From Dugong dugon (lineage: Eukaryota; Chordata; Mammalia; Sirenia; Dugongidae): DNA of 64,000 bases. Below the pieces are notes generated by a model. It ran no database searches. It was not told the DNA's origin and saw only the letters and a program-made list of their open reading frames with translations. A program made the position numbers and the translations under genes. The stretch lies in the NCBI GenBank assembly GCA_030035585.1, contig CM057462.1, forward strand, positions 113,703,234-113,767,233. Reading direction: 5' to 3'. Below are positions 11,937-22,574 of this stretch, in pieces. Position 1 is the first letter of the stretch, and each line of letters starts with the position of its first letter.

Positions 11937-12222
11937 GGTTGTCATTGTATAGATACATAAGAAAGTGACAAAGCTGTCCTATCTCTGGGGAAGAAAACTT
12001 GGTGGCCACGGTGCAGGGGTGATAGAGAGATTTCTCACACTTTTTGTATTTTCTTTGGTTAGAATCTTTTGAATATTCTATTAAAAATAAATTAAAATGT
12101 AATAAACTTTAAATATCTTAGGTTGTGACTAACAATCATTCCTCATAAACGTAGTTTCAGGCACGTATTTTCTAACTAAAGAGAGAATGACTCAGTGGTG
12201 CCTTGGAGCCTGTTCTCTTCAA

Positions 12223-12390
12223 ACAAGTAGGTTTGAAATCTAAATACAAATTAGAGAGGTAGGGTTAAAAAAAAAAAAAAAGGCCCCCAGTAAGAGCCTA
12301 ACATTCTACACATGTAAAAATGTCAGCATGGGTCTTCTAAGTTTACTTTCCAACATAATTTGTAAAAAGTCTTCCCAACTCCATATTGAG
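12223..12390. repeat. segment repeated at 21633-21790, copy A
   Basis: AAGTAGGTTTGAAATCTAAA, then AGCCTAACATTCTACACATG and TTTACTTTCCAACATAAT, are shared in the same order with 21647-21790. By eye identity is roughly 80%. It is either an old local duplication or two copies of an unnamed repeat family. Confidence 0.7.
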
Positions 12391-12530
12391 TGACGTTGTG
12401 TTGGTATCCTGAAATCAATTCTGGTGGGAGTATTTACACCAAAGAAATCGGCCAATACCACAAATCAGGGCTTTATTTTATTTAGTTATTTTTTTGTGCG
12501 GGCACAGTTGTTAGACATTTACCAGCATAC

Positions 12531-12699
12531 TACAAAACCAAAAACCAGCCCGTTGCCATCGAGTCAATTCCAACTCATAGCAATCCTATAGGACAGAGTA
12601 AAACTGCCCCATAGGGTTTCCAAGGGGCAGCTGGTAGATTTGAACTGCTGACCTTTGGGTTAGCAGCCAAGCTCTTAATCACAGTGCCACCAGGGCTCC
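12531..12699 (-). mobile_element. AfroSINE
   Basis: Opens TACAAAACCAAAAACCAGCC, has CCCCATAGGGTTTCCAAGG, and ends GCCACCAGGGCTCCC. Flanks ACCAGCATAC (12521-12530) and CCCAGCACAC form an imperfect target duplication. Confidence 0.93.
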
Positions 12700-12702
12700 C
12701 CC

Positions 12703-14139
12703 AGCACACATCTGATTTATATGTTCTAACTCTTGGCATGCTTTTCTTTGAGGCTCTCTAATTGCTTGGCTTTGCTTTTCTAAAACATGGGTTGATATTT
12801 ATTTGACAGTAAAGCTGATGAGGGATGCAAGATAGGAAAGATGAGCATAATGTGAGTGGAGTGCTAGTAATTAAAAATATATCCTCATCTCAATGCACAA
12901 CCAGTCCCACTCACTGAAAAGATTAAGAGTATGGAGATGTCACTTACCATATCTTTCCAGTTTAAGTGGACAGAGAGCTTCCTCTCTCTCATTTTTAGAA
13001 ACTTACATAAAGTCTAGAGAAATAAAATCGGGTGGATTTGCAAGCTTATTATGTCTCTTTGTATCATATAGTGCATCTTATTTAATATTTGTTTGTTTTA
13101 TAAATAATTGAAAGCAACTTTGCTGCACATAAGCCTGCAGAATAACTTTAGACCCTATGGGAATGAATGTCTAGTGACAGTGGTCCAGAAATGATACAAG
13201 TTATGATAATAAAAACCCTGGTCAGCTATTTCGCACTTTAACTATGTACTGTAGCTATTTTCCTTACAAGGCTATCCCCTCCTTCCCATGGAATTTGTAC
13301 AACAAACAAATACACCTCAATATTTGCTTGGGAGGTAGCAAACTACTTATAGATAGAGGGCCATAAAATAAAGTTAACTTTCTCTAATAAGTATGAGAAA
13401 AGAAAAATCTGAATATCATTATGCATCTTCAAAGGAAATTTACTTTGGATGTGGAGAAAAAGAAATGTAATGGTTAACATCATTCTGTGCTAAATTTTTA
13501 TAAGGCCTAGTTAGGGCTGCCTCCTTATTGAGGTTTTCCTCTGAAGTGAATATATGTTTAAGAGGGGGAAGATTTCTTTTTTGGGGGAGTGTTTATAATT
13601 TTCCCTGCTTCAAAACAGCCCCTGCTTTATGCAAATATGCTACCTTGCTATTACTTGTGTCAGTATTGCCCAAAGGAAAGTCCATTTCAAATATACAAAT
13701 TCTCCATATACAGGAAATGAAAATTAAATCAGATATTTTTGTCTCATTCGTTTGTTATTAAAATTCTATTGTGAGTTTGCCCAAGGGCAGAGCTAGCACA
13801 CAGCACACCTACTTATACTGCTGTAATGCACATAATTTACTTTATTGGAAGGCATTATATTGACCAGTTTAAGACACCTCTGGCTATGTTAGTTCTTTGG
13901 CTATCAGGTGATTGCATATGTTTTGGTGGTATTGGATTCAAAAGCCAGCCATCTTTAAATCATACCTAGCTGTAAAAGCTGTAAAAACAAAAATTAAAAC
14001 TGATGAATGAAAATCAGGATGTTCTCCTTCAATAAATTCAAACTGAGCATTTAATCTTTTAGGTACTTGGAGGATCACCAATGCAATGCCAACATGGTTC
14101 TGCCCTGTAGGGGCTTCAAAGACTTTGCAGATCATTTAT
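12703..14139. other. no feature recognised
   Basis: A low-GC, repeat-poor stretch of 1.4 kb. Frames at 12893-13111, 13528-13761 and 13938-14135 (65 to 77 codons) have no recognisable motif. Confidence 0.45.
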
Positions 14140-14327
14140 TGGCTGTATGAAGTTGAGCACGTCACATAGGCTTCCTAAACCTGTTTCCTCATCTCAAAGT
14201 GTTACTAGTTGGATAAAATAGGCAATATGTGATTGGTGCCAAAATGGGTACTGTAAGAATTTACAAAGGAGCAACTGAGATTCTTTAGAATAGAAACTGA
14301 TCTTATTGGTAATCCAAACACCTAGCA

Positions 14328-14535
14328 GAAAACTGGTTGCCATCGAGTCGATCCCCACTCGTGGCAACCTCATGTGTGTCAGAGTAGAACTGTGCTCCAT
14401 ACGTTTTTCAGTGGCTGTTTTTTTCAGAAGTAGATAGCCAGGCCTTTCTTCCAAGGTACCTCTGGGTGGACTCAAATCTCCAATCTTTCAATTTTCAGTC
14501 AAGTACATTAAGCATTTGCACCACTCAGAGATTCC
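14328..14535 (-). mobile_element. second AfroSINE subfamily, first of same-site pair
   Basis: This copy belongs to a distinct subfamily: GTTGCCATCGAGTCGATCC, then GTGTGTCAGAGTAGAACTGT, GCCAGGCCTTTCTTCC and CTCTGGGTGGACTC. It sits between ACACCTAGCA at 14318-14327 and ACACCTAGCA at 14536-14545, an exact 10-bp target duplication. Confidence 0.92.
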
Positions 14536-14545
14536 ACACCTAGCA

Positions 14546-14772
14546 TGTTGTTGTTAGTTGCAGGTGAGTCGATTCCAACTCATGCTGACCCCATGTGTAC
14601 AGAGTGGAACTGTTCTGTAGGATTTTCAAGAGTGACCTTTTGGAAGCAGATGACCAGAACTTTCTACCAAGGCCCCTGGGCGGGGGGGGGGGGGGGGGGG
14701 GGCGGGGTTCAAATTGCCAACCTTTCAGCTAATATTTGAGCACTTAACCATTTGTGCCACCTAGAAACTCCT
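14546..14772 (-). mobile_element. second AfroSINE subfamily, second of same-site pair, with G21 tract
   Basis: Opens with the RTE-type tail complement TGTTGTTGTTAGTTGCAGG, then CCCCATGTGTACAGAGTGG and CCAACCTTTCAGC, ending GTGCCACCTAGAAACTCCT. ACACCTAGCA recurs right after it (14773-14782). An uninterrupted run of 21 G lies at 14682-14702, where relatives read only a few G. Confidence 0.92.
14682..14702. repeat. poly-G tract, 21 bases
   Basis: Uninterrupted G run inside a SINE, preceded by CTGGGC and followed by CGGGG. Slippage-prone and able to form a G-quadruplex. Length may be uncertain because of sequencing. Confidence 0.95.
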
Positions 14773-14834
14773 ACACCTAGCATAGTGCCTGGCATTTAGT
14801 AAGCTCTCAATAAACATCTGTTGCAGGATTAGAG

Positions 14835-15665
14835 TGAATAAGCAGTTCATTATAAGCTGATATAGAAGGGAAACCTTATGAATGAAACAGAATTTTAACT
14901 CCATCTTGAAAGATGGGCAGAATTTGTGTTGGTGAAAAGAACAGGAAAGGCTACTATAAGTGGGGAAAATAGCAGAATCCAAACTCTGGAGAGGAAATGT
15001 GGAGAGTGTTTTAAGAGGACAATGAATAAAATTTCCAGACTAGAACTAAGAGTACTTGGAGGCCAAAAATAAAATTTAAATGTTACTAGGAAAGGTGAAA
15101 AGAGATTTATGAAGAGTCTTGAAAACCAAGCTGAGGAGTACAGACTTTATTAGGTAAGTAAATAAGCAGTGGTGAAAAGGCACGATAAAAAATACTGTTT
15201 TAGGGAGTTAACCTGGCAATGGTGGGGGGATAGAAGCCAAGGAAGGAAGTATGAGCTGCAGCCCCACAAGAGGAGGTCAATGCAGCAAAGCAGATGTTGC
15301 TATGGTGCAGAGGTGAAAGGGCAGTGGAAACAAGAGAGGGACAGATTTGGGAGAAATTATAAAGTATGAATCCAGAACATTTCCAAAACCAAAAAACCTA
15401 TTGCCATCAAGTTGATTCCGACTCATAGCAACCCTATAGGACAGAGTAGAACTGACCCACAGGGTTTCCAAGGAGTGGTTGGTAGATTTGAACTGCTGAC
15501 CTTTTGGTTAGCAGCCGAGCTCTTACCTACTGTGCCACCAGGGCTCCCCATGCCATTTAATGACTTTTAACATAGATCACCAGGATGAAGGTCCAGGAGA
15601 ATAGGATAAAGGTGGTGCTGGTCATGGACTGAAGGAGGAATAAACAGTACATTTCAGATAGGCCC
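14835..15665 (-). mobile_element. L2 relic, antisense, split by a SINE
   Basis: The order AAAACCAAGCTGAGGAGTAC, AAGCAGTGGTGAAAAGG, GGAGGTCAATGCAG and CATGGACTGAAGGAGGAA resembles reversed L2 3' sequence (loss of ..GGCCTTGTAGGCC.. to ..GGTGGTAGCAGTGG..). Similarity is weak but collinear. AfroSINE 15384-15547 interrupts it. Confidence 0.45.
15384..15547 (-). mobile_element. AfroSINE in L2
   Basis: Opens CAAAACCAAAAAACCTATTG, has TAGGACAGAGTAGAACTGAC and CTGACCTTTTGGTTAGCAGC, ends GCCACCAGGGCTCC. Confidence 0.94.
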
Positions 15666-15839
15666 TATGGCAGTCTTCTGAGAATATTTGTTACAATATT
15701 TATTGGGCACAACTAGGTATTTTTTTGAAAGCTTACTATTTGTCCAGTCTGTACTAGGAGTAAATCTATGACGTGGATAACCTCAAGCTGCTGATTTAGA
15801 TGAATATTAAAAATATTAAGAGCCACATATTTGCATATA

Positions 15840-16062
15840 TTGTGCACTTTAGTACACACTAGCACACTGAATAGACTGACTTATTTAACCCTCACAACAA
15901 CTTTTTGAAGCATGTGAAACAATTTATCCTCAATTTACTTATGAGGAAACTGAGTGTTAACACTGGTTAATTAACTTGCCCAGTGTAACAGAACTAGTAA
16001 ATAGACTCAACAACAAAACCCCAGCAGTCTGACACCAGGGCCCACAGTGTCACCACTATACC
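15840..16062 (-). repeat. MIR, antisense
   Basis: TTTAACCCTCACAACAACTT, ATGAGGAAACTGAGTG, TTAACTTGCCCAGTGTAAC and GCAGTCTGACACCAGGGCCC are reversed MIR in order. Confidence 0.8.
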
Positions 16063-16133
16063 ATACATGAGTTACATTCATGGAAGTGATTAATGGATAA
16101 CATAAGACTAAATATTATTGAGGAACAAAATCT

Positions 16134-17204
16134 GTTGTTGTCGTTGTTGTTGGATGCTGTTGAGTCAGTTCTGACTCGTAGCGACCCTACGTACAATAAA
16201 ACGAAACACTATTAGGTCCTGTGCCATCCTCACAACCGCTTCTATGTTTGAGGCCGTTGTTGCAGCCGCTGTCAATCCATTTTGTTGAAGGTCTTCCTCT
16301 TTTTCACTGACCGTCTACTTTACTAAGCATGATGTCGTTCTCCAGGGACTGATTCCTCCTCATAACATGTCCAAAGTACATAAGACAAAGTCTCTCCATC
16401 TTCACTTCTAAAAAGAATTCTGGCTGTACTTCTTCCAAGACAGATTTGTTCCTTCTTCTGGCGGTCCATGGTATATTCAACATTCTTCACCAGCGCCATA
16501 ACTCAAAGGCATCCATTCTTCTTCAGTCTTCCTTATTCATTGTCCAGCTTTCGCCTGTATAGGAGGCAACTGAAAACACCATGGCTTGGGTCAGGTGTAT
16601 CTTAGTACTCGAAGTGACATCTTTGCTTTTTAACACTTTTTCCAGAGGTCTTTTGTGGCAGATTTGCCTAATGCAATAGGTTGTTTGATTTCTTGACTGC
16701 TGCTTCCGTGGGTGGTGATTGTGGATCCAAGTAAAAAGAAATCCTCGACAGCTTCAATCTTTTCTCCATTTATCATGATGTTGCTTATTGGTCCAGTTGT
16801 GAGGATTTTTGTTTTCTTTATGTTGAGGTGTAATCTATACTGAAGGCTGTGTGTAGTCTTTGATCTTCATCTGTAAGTGCTTCAAGTCCTCTTCACTTTC
16901 AGCAAGCAAGGTTGTGTCATCTGCATATGACAGGCTGTTAATGAGTCTTCCTCCAATCCTGATGCCATGTTCTTCTTCATATAGTCCAGCTTCTCAGATT
17001 ATTTGCTCAGCTTACAGGTTGAATAAGTATGGTGAAAGGATACAACCCTGATGCACACCTTTCCTGGTTTTAAACCACACACTATCCCCTTGTTCTGTTC
17101 AAACAACTGCCTCTTGGTCTATGCACAGGTTCTGCATGAGCACAATGAAGTGTTCTGGAATTTCCATTCTTGGCAATGTTATCCACAATTTGTTATGATC
17201 CACA
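16134..17204 (-). mobile_element. RTE-type (BovB-like) LINE, 5'-truncated, 3' end intact
   Basis: On the minus strand this encodes the C-terminal half of an RTE reverse transcriptase. The segment 16900-16950 reads LSYADDTTLLAESEEDL, with the catalytic YADD at 16913-16930. Downstream (around 16300-16380) the frame gives YFGHVMRRNQSLENDI, the typical RTE/BovB C-terminal region. The 3' end is GGTCGCTACGAGTCAGAACT then GACTCAACAGCATCCAACAAC, with a CAAC/GACAAC tail, nearly the same as the tails of the SINEs in this window. It begins abruptly at 17204, so the endonuclease and N-terminal RT are absent. Several stops and frameshifts show it is inactive. The shared tail makes this LINE type the probable mobiliser of the SINEs (inference). 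Confidence 0.93.
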
Positions 17205-18150
17205 ATTATTTATTCAGGGTAGGAAGTAGAGATGGGGTTTATAAGAAAAAAAATACATAAGCAACTACAAAGATTAGAATGAATATAATGTGCCTGTGAA
17301 TACTGAGGTGATCTAGCTGACGGCTGTATGAGGGTGAGTAATCAAGGCAAGATGGATGAAGGAAGAAGTCAGGACCAGATGATGAAGAGAGGGCTAAATT
17401 CCAGGAACAGAGATGTGATGCAATACCCACTGGGATTAATCAATTACTAAATACATATTGATCACCAATTACGCTTCCAGTAGTGCTAGGCTCAGGAATT
17501 CAGGATGAATGGACCCTCCTCTCATATATTCTAGGCTTCAGTTTTATCTTCATACCAATACAGACAGAGACTGCATCCATCCAGGCATGCATCTTATTTC
17601 CCATCAATTCAAGATGCTCCTTCCTCAGGATGGCATGGACTCAAATATCCCTGTGGTCTTCATCACACTTGGCTTCATCATGTACAGTCTTAGTGCTCTG
17701 GGACAAAAATCTCTAGAGGCTCTGAGTGACATGAGATGAGTACTAATTTTAGTACATAGGATAGACTGGAGAGGAAAAAGGATGGAGTTTAGAAAGATAA
17801 GTACCTAAGACTATTTGATGCATAGCTGGTACACAATAAATATTGGTTGAAAGAAGGAAAACTCTTTAAAAGATATTCTAATAATCTAAATTTGAGGTGA
17901 GAAAGACCTGTGCTAGTAAGAAAGGGGAATTAGGAATGAATCAAAAGACATTTGTACATAAATCTTCATAATAGATTGAATGTGTGATAAAGGAAAGAGA
18001 AAAGTCATGGACCATCCCAAGTTTCTGAACCTGTATGTTTGATAGGAGGTGACATAACGGGCGTAAATTCCAAGGACTAGAAGTTTAATTAGGGTAGGAA
18101 TTATCTCTCTGATTATCTGTTGTAATCTAGAAACTAGCAGCATGCTTAGC
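17205..18150 (-). mobile_element. probable L2 relic, antisense, diverged
   Basis: From 17430, AATACATATTGATCACCAATT and GCTAGGCTCAGGAATTC recall the reversed L2 end. From about 17900, GATTGAATGTGTGATAAAGG, AGTCATGGACCATCCCAAG and TTTCTGAACCTG match the reversed L2 3' region in order. 17205-17430 and 17540-17720 are unassigned. Confidence 0.42.
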
Positions 18151-18234
18151 CCATAGTGTAGACAGGCAATAAATAATTAAGATGTTGAATAAATAATGTC
18201 TTAGTTTTAAGAAGAAAACCAAACTCTCATATCC

Positions 18235-18392
18235 TCAAGCTGTGAGTCTCAACTCAGAGCAATGACATTTACTGATGGGAACCCATGCTTTAATGAGCCA
18301 CTGTTACAGAAGGAACTTCGTTTGTTATACCCTTTAATAAGTTAGAACAGGAAAAAAGAAGAAAAAAAATAAAATGTTTGAGAACCACTGCC
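18235..18392 (-). mobile_element. hAT-Charlie non-autonomous fragment
   Basis: Ends at 18392 with GTTTGAGAACCACTG, the complement of the hAT-Charlie terminus CAGTGGTTCTCAAAC. The left side GTGAGTCTCAACTCAGAGC could be the decayed other end. Confidence 0.5.
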
Positions 18393-18584
18393 CTCATGCC
18401 TGTCACAAATGCATAGTAGCATTCTAGACTTCAGGTTAGCATTAGAAGCATTTTCAGAATGAAAGATCTGGGTTATCTATTTGCAGGATTCCTAAAACCA
18501 ACTCCAAGATGGTTTAACAGGATGTGAATGAAGGTCAAGACTCAGGACCCCTTACTTACATGGACCCCCTATACCTAATTTTTT

Positions 18585-18770
18585 GTAGTTTTGACTTGAT
18601 TCCAACTCATGTGTTACAGAATAGAACTGAGCTCCTTTGGGATTTCCTGGTTATAATCTTTATGGAAGCAGATTGCCAGGCCTTTCTTTCGATGCACTGC
18701 TGGGTGGGTTTGAACCACCAAGCTTTAGGTTAGCAGTCCAGTGCAAACCATTTGCACCACCTAGGGACCT
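18585..18770 (-). mobile_element. AfroSINE, long/second subfamily, diverged
   Basis: TTGACTTGATTCCAACTCAT, GGTTATAATCTTTATGGAAG, GATTGCCAGGCCTTTC, GGGTGGGTTTGAACCACC, ending TTTGCACCACCTAGGGACC. Confidence 0.88.
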
Positions 18771-18914
18771 TTGTATAAGCTTCAGACCTTGCAAAAAAGG
18801 ATCCACCTCTGAGCCACTAACCATATGCATTAGATCCAGCTGGCATCAAAAAAAAAAAAAAGATGAACATCCCTTTTGCTTTTTCATCATCTCACATGAC
18901 TGAAGTTTTGCATC

Positions 18915-19075
18915 CTAGACTTTGGGTTGAGCTAGAACTGAATTTGAGTTCTAGTTATGCCACTTACAATCTCTGTGACTTTGGTCCACTATTTAATTTC
19001 TCTGAGCTCCAGTATTGTCATTTGCAAAATGGGAATACTAATAAATGTCCTTTTGGGTTCTTATAAAGATTAAAT
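18915..19075 (+). repeat. MIR, sense
   Basis: TTGAGTTCTAGTTATGCCAC, CTCTGTGACTTTGGTCCAC, GCAAAATGGGAATACTAAT and ATAAAGATTAAATG follow MIR order. Confidence 0.8.
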
Positions 19076-19084
19076 GTACGTATT

Positions 19085-20270
19085 ATCATTGAGTTTCCAA
19101 TGGTTCGTCCATTCACATCTTCCATTTTTTTAATTTAAACTTTTATACATAATTGATATTTCTGTTAATAAATCCTCAGATGCCAACATTACATAAGATT
19201 AGCATAATTTTTCTTTTATTTTTAAAGTTCTCCTACTAGGGAAATTCTTGCATATGCTGAAGTATAACAGTTATGTACCAAATTCAGAATATACAAATAT
19301 TCAACTTTTTTTTTTTTTTTTTTAATATCTACACTCTCAACATCTATTGAGTCTAAGCCTAAACTTAAGCCCTGAACTTCTATGAATGATGATCTGGCCT
19401 GCAGAGGCTACACACCCTGTCCCCCACCACATTATTCTAAGGAATTCTGCAAGCTGAACCAAAACCAAATTCATGAAATATCTTAGTGGTCATTCTTACC
19501 ATCTGGACACCCAAAATAAGTCTCAAAAACCAATGATTAAAAGAGCATAATTAAAAGAGCAAAAATAACAATTACCAAAAAAAAAAAAGTGACTAGAGTT
19601 TTATTATTTGCATAAACATCTTTTAAAGAAAAGGAGGCTCTCACATACTTTTAACCTTAAATATCATCCATTGAATGTCCCTCCCAAACCAACTGTCAAT
19701 CTATATCCCAGCATAGAAAGAAAAGGATTAGGTCAAATTTCACCGGTTTTTTAAAATCTGCGGAAATCATTTTCAATATCAAAAGCTTTCTCAGAATGTA
19801 ATAGTTGTATTTTAAGTATCATTTAATTTTGAAAAATTATAACACACCGAAAGCTACTCTAAACACCATAAAACTTTCAGATTACTTTTATCTGATTAAT
19901 TTTTATAGCAACCACATACATGATTCATAGCAATACAAACATGTGTAAGCTCTATCCGTATTCTGCTGACAGACAGAGCCTGGTATAAATTCTTCTGGAA
20001 ATAACTTCATCTCCAACTCCTCCCACCCCCAGCCTTACCATAGGAACCTAAGGAACACCAGGTGAGAATCGTTGTTTTAGGCACTTCAGAAGTAGTTGGC
20101 AGACCATCTTTATTCATTCCTGAGGATCTTGACTCCTTCTTGGACTAATAGAAAATCATAATATAAATAAAGATAAGAAGAGGAACACATAGGAACACTT
20201 TCAGATTATGCCTGTCTAGACAAAGCCTCACCATGAGAGAAAAATCTCTTTTTGCAGAGTATGGTAAACC
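19085..20270. other. no feature recognised
   Basis: AT-rich. A long T-run lies at about 19306-19323. No gene or nameable repeat is supported. Confidence 0.45.
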
Positions 20271-20274
20271 CAAG

Positions 20275-20640
20275 CTCTAATTCTGGCCCTGCCATCTATT
20301 AAAATGTGGGAGTCACTTAACCACAGTGGGCTCCATTTCCCTTATCTGCTGATTAGGAGTTTTATTAGAAAATAAAACCTTTTATCTGCAGCATGCTTTA
20401 CCAGAATCAAAGTACTTCCACATGTATTCTCTCATTGGATCTACACAACAACTTTGAGCTAAGACAAGACAAATAATACTATTCCCATTTTTCAGATAAG
20501 GGAATTGAGACTCAGAGATTAAAAAGCTTGTCCAAGTTAGACTTAATCAGTGTTTGAGGCAGATGCCCAACAAGATCTTCTGATTCTTGAACTAGGGAGT
20601 TTCTGACAACACTACACTTCCACTTCCACAAATCTGCGAT
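20275..20640. repeat. two MIR fragments in opposite orientation
   Basis: 20275-20355 reads as sense MIR (CTCTAATTCTGGCCCTGCC, GGGAGTCACTTAACC). 20395-20560 reads as antisense MIR (TTCTCTCATTGGATCTACAC, CCCATTTTTCAGATAAGG, GAGACTCAGAGATT, TTGTCCAAG). The second overlaps the source of the duplication at 20499. Confidence 0.62.
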
Positions 20641-20729
20641 TCTCTGAATCATGTCCCATCAGACACTTTTGTGTCTGATAACAGCAAAATAATGTGATTA
20701 TTCTTTAAAGTTTTTTTCAAAAGGTTACA
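20499..20729. repeat. source copy of a 231-bp interspersed duplication
   Basis: The same 231 bp occurs at 25546-25776 with four differences that I can count and no length change, about 98% identity. It begins within an antisense MIR and includes a perfect 9-bp inverted repeat ATCAGACAC/GTGTCTGAT with a TTTT loop at 20658-20679. Here the flanks are ordinary continuous sequence (the MIR continues leftward), which makes this the likely source. Confidence 0.93.
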
Positions 20730-21632
20730 GAATCAAATGAAAGCTATTTTTAAAGAATCTTTATTGACTCAAATAGTGGGCGCATAATTGATTTTTTGTT
20801 TCTATTGACAAGAGTGTGCCTTTCCTCTCTCTTTCCCCCTCTTTTATTAACCCACAATCAGCACTTGCTGGTTCTAAGCATTTTGGCATCTCTGGATGAA
20901 TCTTAGTGATTTGAAATAGCTGCTAAGGAGCTGTTGTTTAGTACCTTAGTCCAGATCTACTCTAAGTGTGTACAAGGTAGAAAGAGCTCTTTTCTGAGGA
21001 CTGAGACTCTGAGCTTCAAGAAACGTTGAAGGGTTTTGTTTTCCCAGAGATGTCAAGTTTCTCTGAAAGGACTGAAAAGAAGCAACAAAGGAAGATGTGA
21101 GAGTGACTAATTTTTTTTTTTTTAATGTATCTTTGGTTTTCTAATCTTTTCAAATTAAATTTCTGTTGTTAACTTTTCCATAGTTAAATCCCTCTGTGTT
21201 TGGAATGTGGCTCTCTACCAAAGGACCTTCGTTTTGTGGGTGTGTTCTTTCTTTTGCTTTTCCTTTCTTTTTCTTTTTTCCGGCCTTTTCTTTGAATGAT
21301 AAAGGTTTATCAGAGACTGAGAATTTATCTCCTGAAAGAATTGAGTTTGTAATAAAAGTAGTCTGATCTGGAAGGAAAGATGGAGGGGACGTGGAAATAA
21401 AAGTAACATTGGAAGAATGATAAGGGAGCTGAAGCAGACAGCAGACCAAAATTGTACAGCAGACCATGTTTAAATGATTTACTTGGGGTTATGTGTTTTT
21501 AAAAGCAACATATAAATGCATAGCAGGATTTCGGCAGATGAAATTGTGTTGTGTTTACTTTAAGGCACTCAGTGATGATAAACAGTGATTTAGTACAAGT
21601 AGTATGCCCAGTGGTGCAAAGAACACTGAATT
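20730..21632. other. no feature recognised
   Basis: The minus-strand frames at 21150-21467 (105 codons) and 21215-21409 overlap in different registers, have Lys/Ser-biased composition and no recognisable domain. A T-run lies near 21112-21123. Confidence 0.4.
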
Positions 21633-21790
21633 AGTTACGGTCCCGCAAAGTAGGTTTGAAATCTAAATACAAATTAGAAAGGCAGGGTATAAAACACCCA
21701 GAAAAAGCCTAACATTCTACACATGTGAAAATGTCATCAGGGGCATTCTTAGTGTACTTTCTGACATAATCTGTAGAATTTCTTAACTGC
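21633..21790. repeat. segment repeated at 12223-12390, copy B
   Basis: Shares AAGTAGGTTTGAAATCTAAA, AAAGCCTAACATTCTACACA and TGTACTTTCTGACATAATCTG in order with copy A. See copy A for interpretation. Confidence 0.7.
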
Positions 21791-22574
21791 ACATACAAAC
21801 ATTTTAAGTAGAGTCATATTTGCAAAGATTCAATATGTGCACAGATGTAAACACATGAATCTCAGATGTGCAATTTAAGGGTGATACATTTAGCTGCTAA
21901 ATATAGGCTCCACCTGAAAATTGCTATCTTTACTGCTCATCTCCTTTGCATTTTTAATTACGTTCAACTTCCTTTTTAAATTACAAGTTTGAATAAACAT
22001 GCAAACATTTGCTGTGTCTACATAATGCGTGCAATATATATTTGAATGAAATTTCCTCTAAATAATCATTTTCTAATTTTGTATTTGGTCTCTGTAGTGG
22101 CTGTTCGAAACTATTTTACTTTTTTTTTTAATTTGCAAAATGGGAAATTGAAGAGCATTGAGAAAAACAAACCAAATTCTTCATGTGAACAATCGTTTCA
22201 CACTGATGCCTTGAAAAAGAAAGATAGCTGTTATTTATTTACCAGAGATGAGTACAGATAATTTCATTGTGCATCAATTTTCTCTAAGGAGGGGGGAAAT
22301 GTGGTCAGCTAAAACAAAGCACTGAAATGGGCAATCAGCAGCCATGACTTCTGTTCTCATTTCCATCTTCGGAATTTGCTCTGACTTTTAGAAATTCTCT
22401 TAATTTCTGTAAGCCCAGTTTTTTGTTTATTTATTTTTTGCTCTTGGTTGCTGTTTTGTTTTTTTTAATGGGCATAATCAGACTGATAGGTACAATTATT
22501 TTAGTTGGTCTGCTCTATACACACAGTGAAAGTCTCTGTGCGGCACAAAGTGTTTATACTAGACTGCTAACCTA
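21791..22574. other. no feature recognised
   Basis: AT-rich non-coding sequence. Nothing can be assigned. Confidence 0.4.

Larger units (their letters stand above)
10120..12108 (+). mobile_element. old L1 relic, about 2 kb, ORF2 to 3' end
   Basis: L1 ORF2 landmarks appear in order: ACCTGGGAATAAATTCCAC (10143-10161), ATGTTCTTGGATAAGAAGAC, GGAAAGACACAAAAACATAT, CAGATTGGCAAAGATC and AGGCAATTTGGCAATCGC. The 3' part has AACAATGGAATACTTATTCA (11593-11612) and, after a SINE, ATCTCTGGGGAAGAAAAC through AAAAATAAATTAAAATG. Many stops and gaps make it inactive. It is an older, L1M-type or HAL1-like element. AfroSINEs at 10733-10921 and 11777-11936 interrupt it. Confidence 0.7.
14140..14830 (+). repeat. 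MIR, sense, split by two SINEs
   Basis: Left part: GTTGAGCACGTCACATAGGC, CTAAACCTGTTTCCTCATC. Right part after the SINEs: AGTGCCTGGCATTTAGTAAG then CTCAATAAACATCTG (14785-14820). These are the middle and end of one MIR, separated by the SINE pair at 14328-14772. Confidence 0.65.

Noticed and set aside
16860-17260. Plus-strand frames over the RTE LINE
   Set aside because: They are antisense shadows of the minus-strand reverse transcriptase region, whose YADD motif fixes the true strand.
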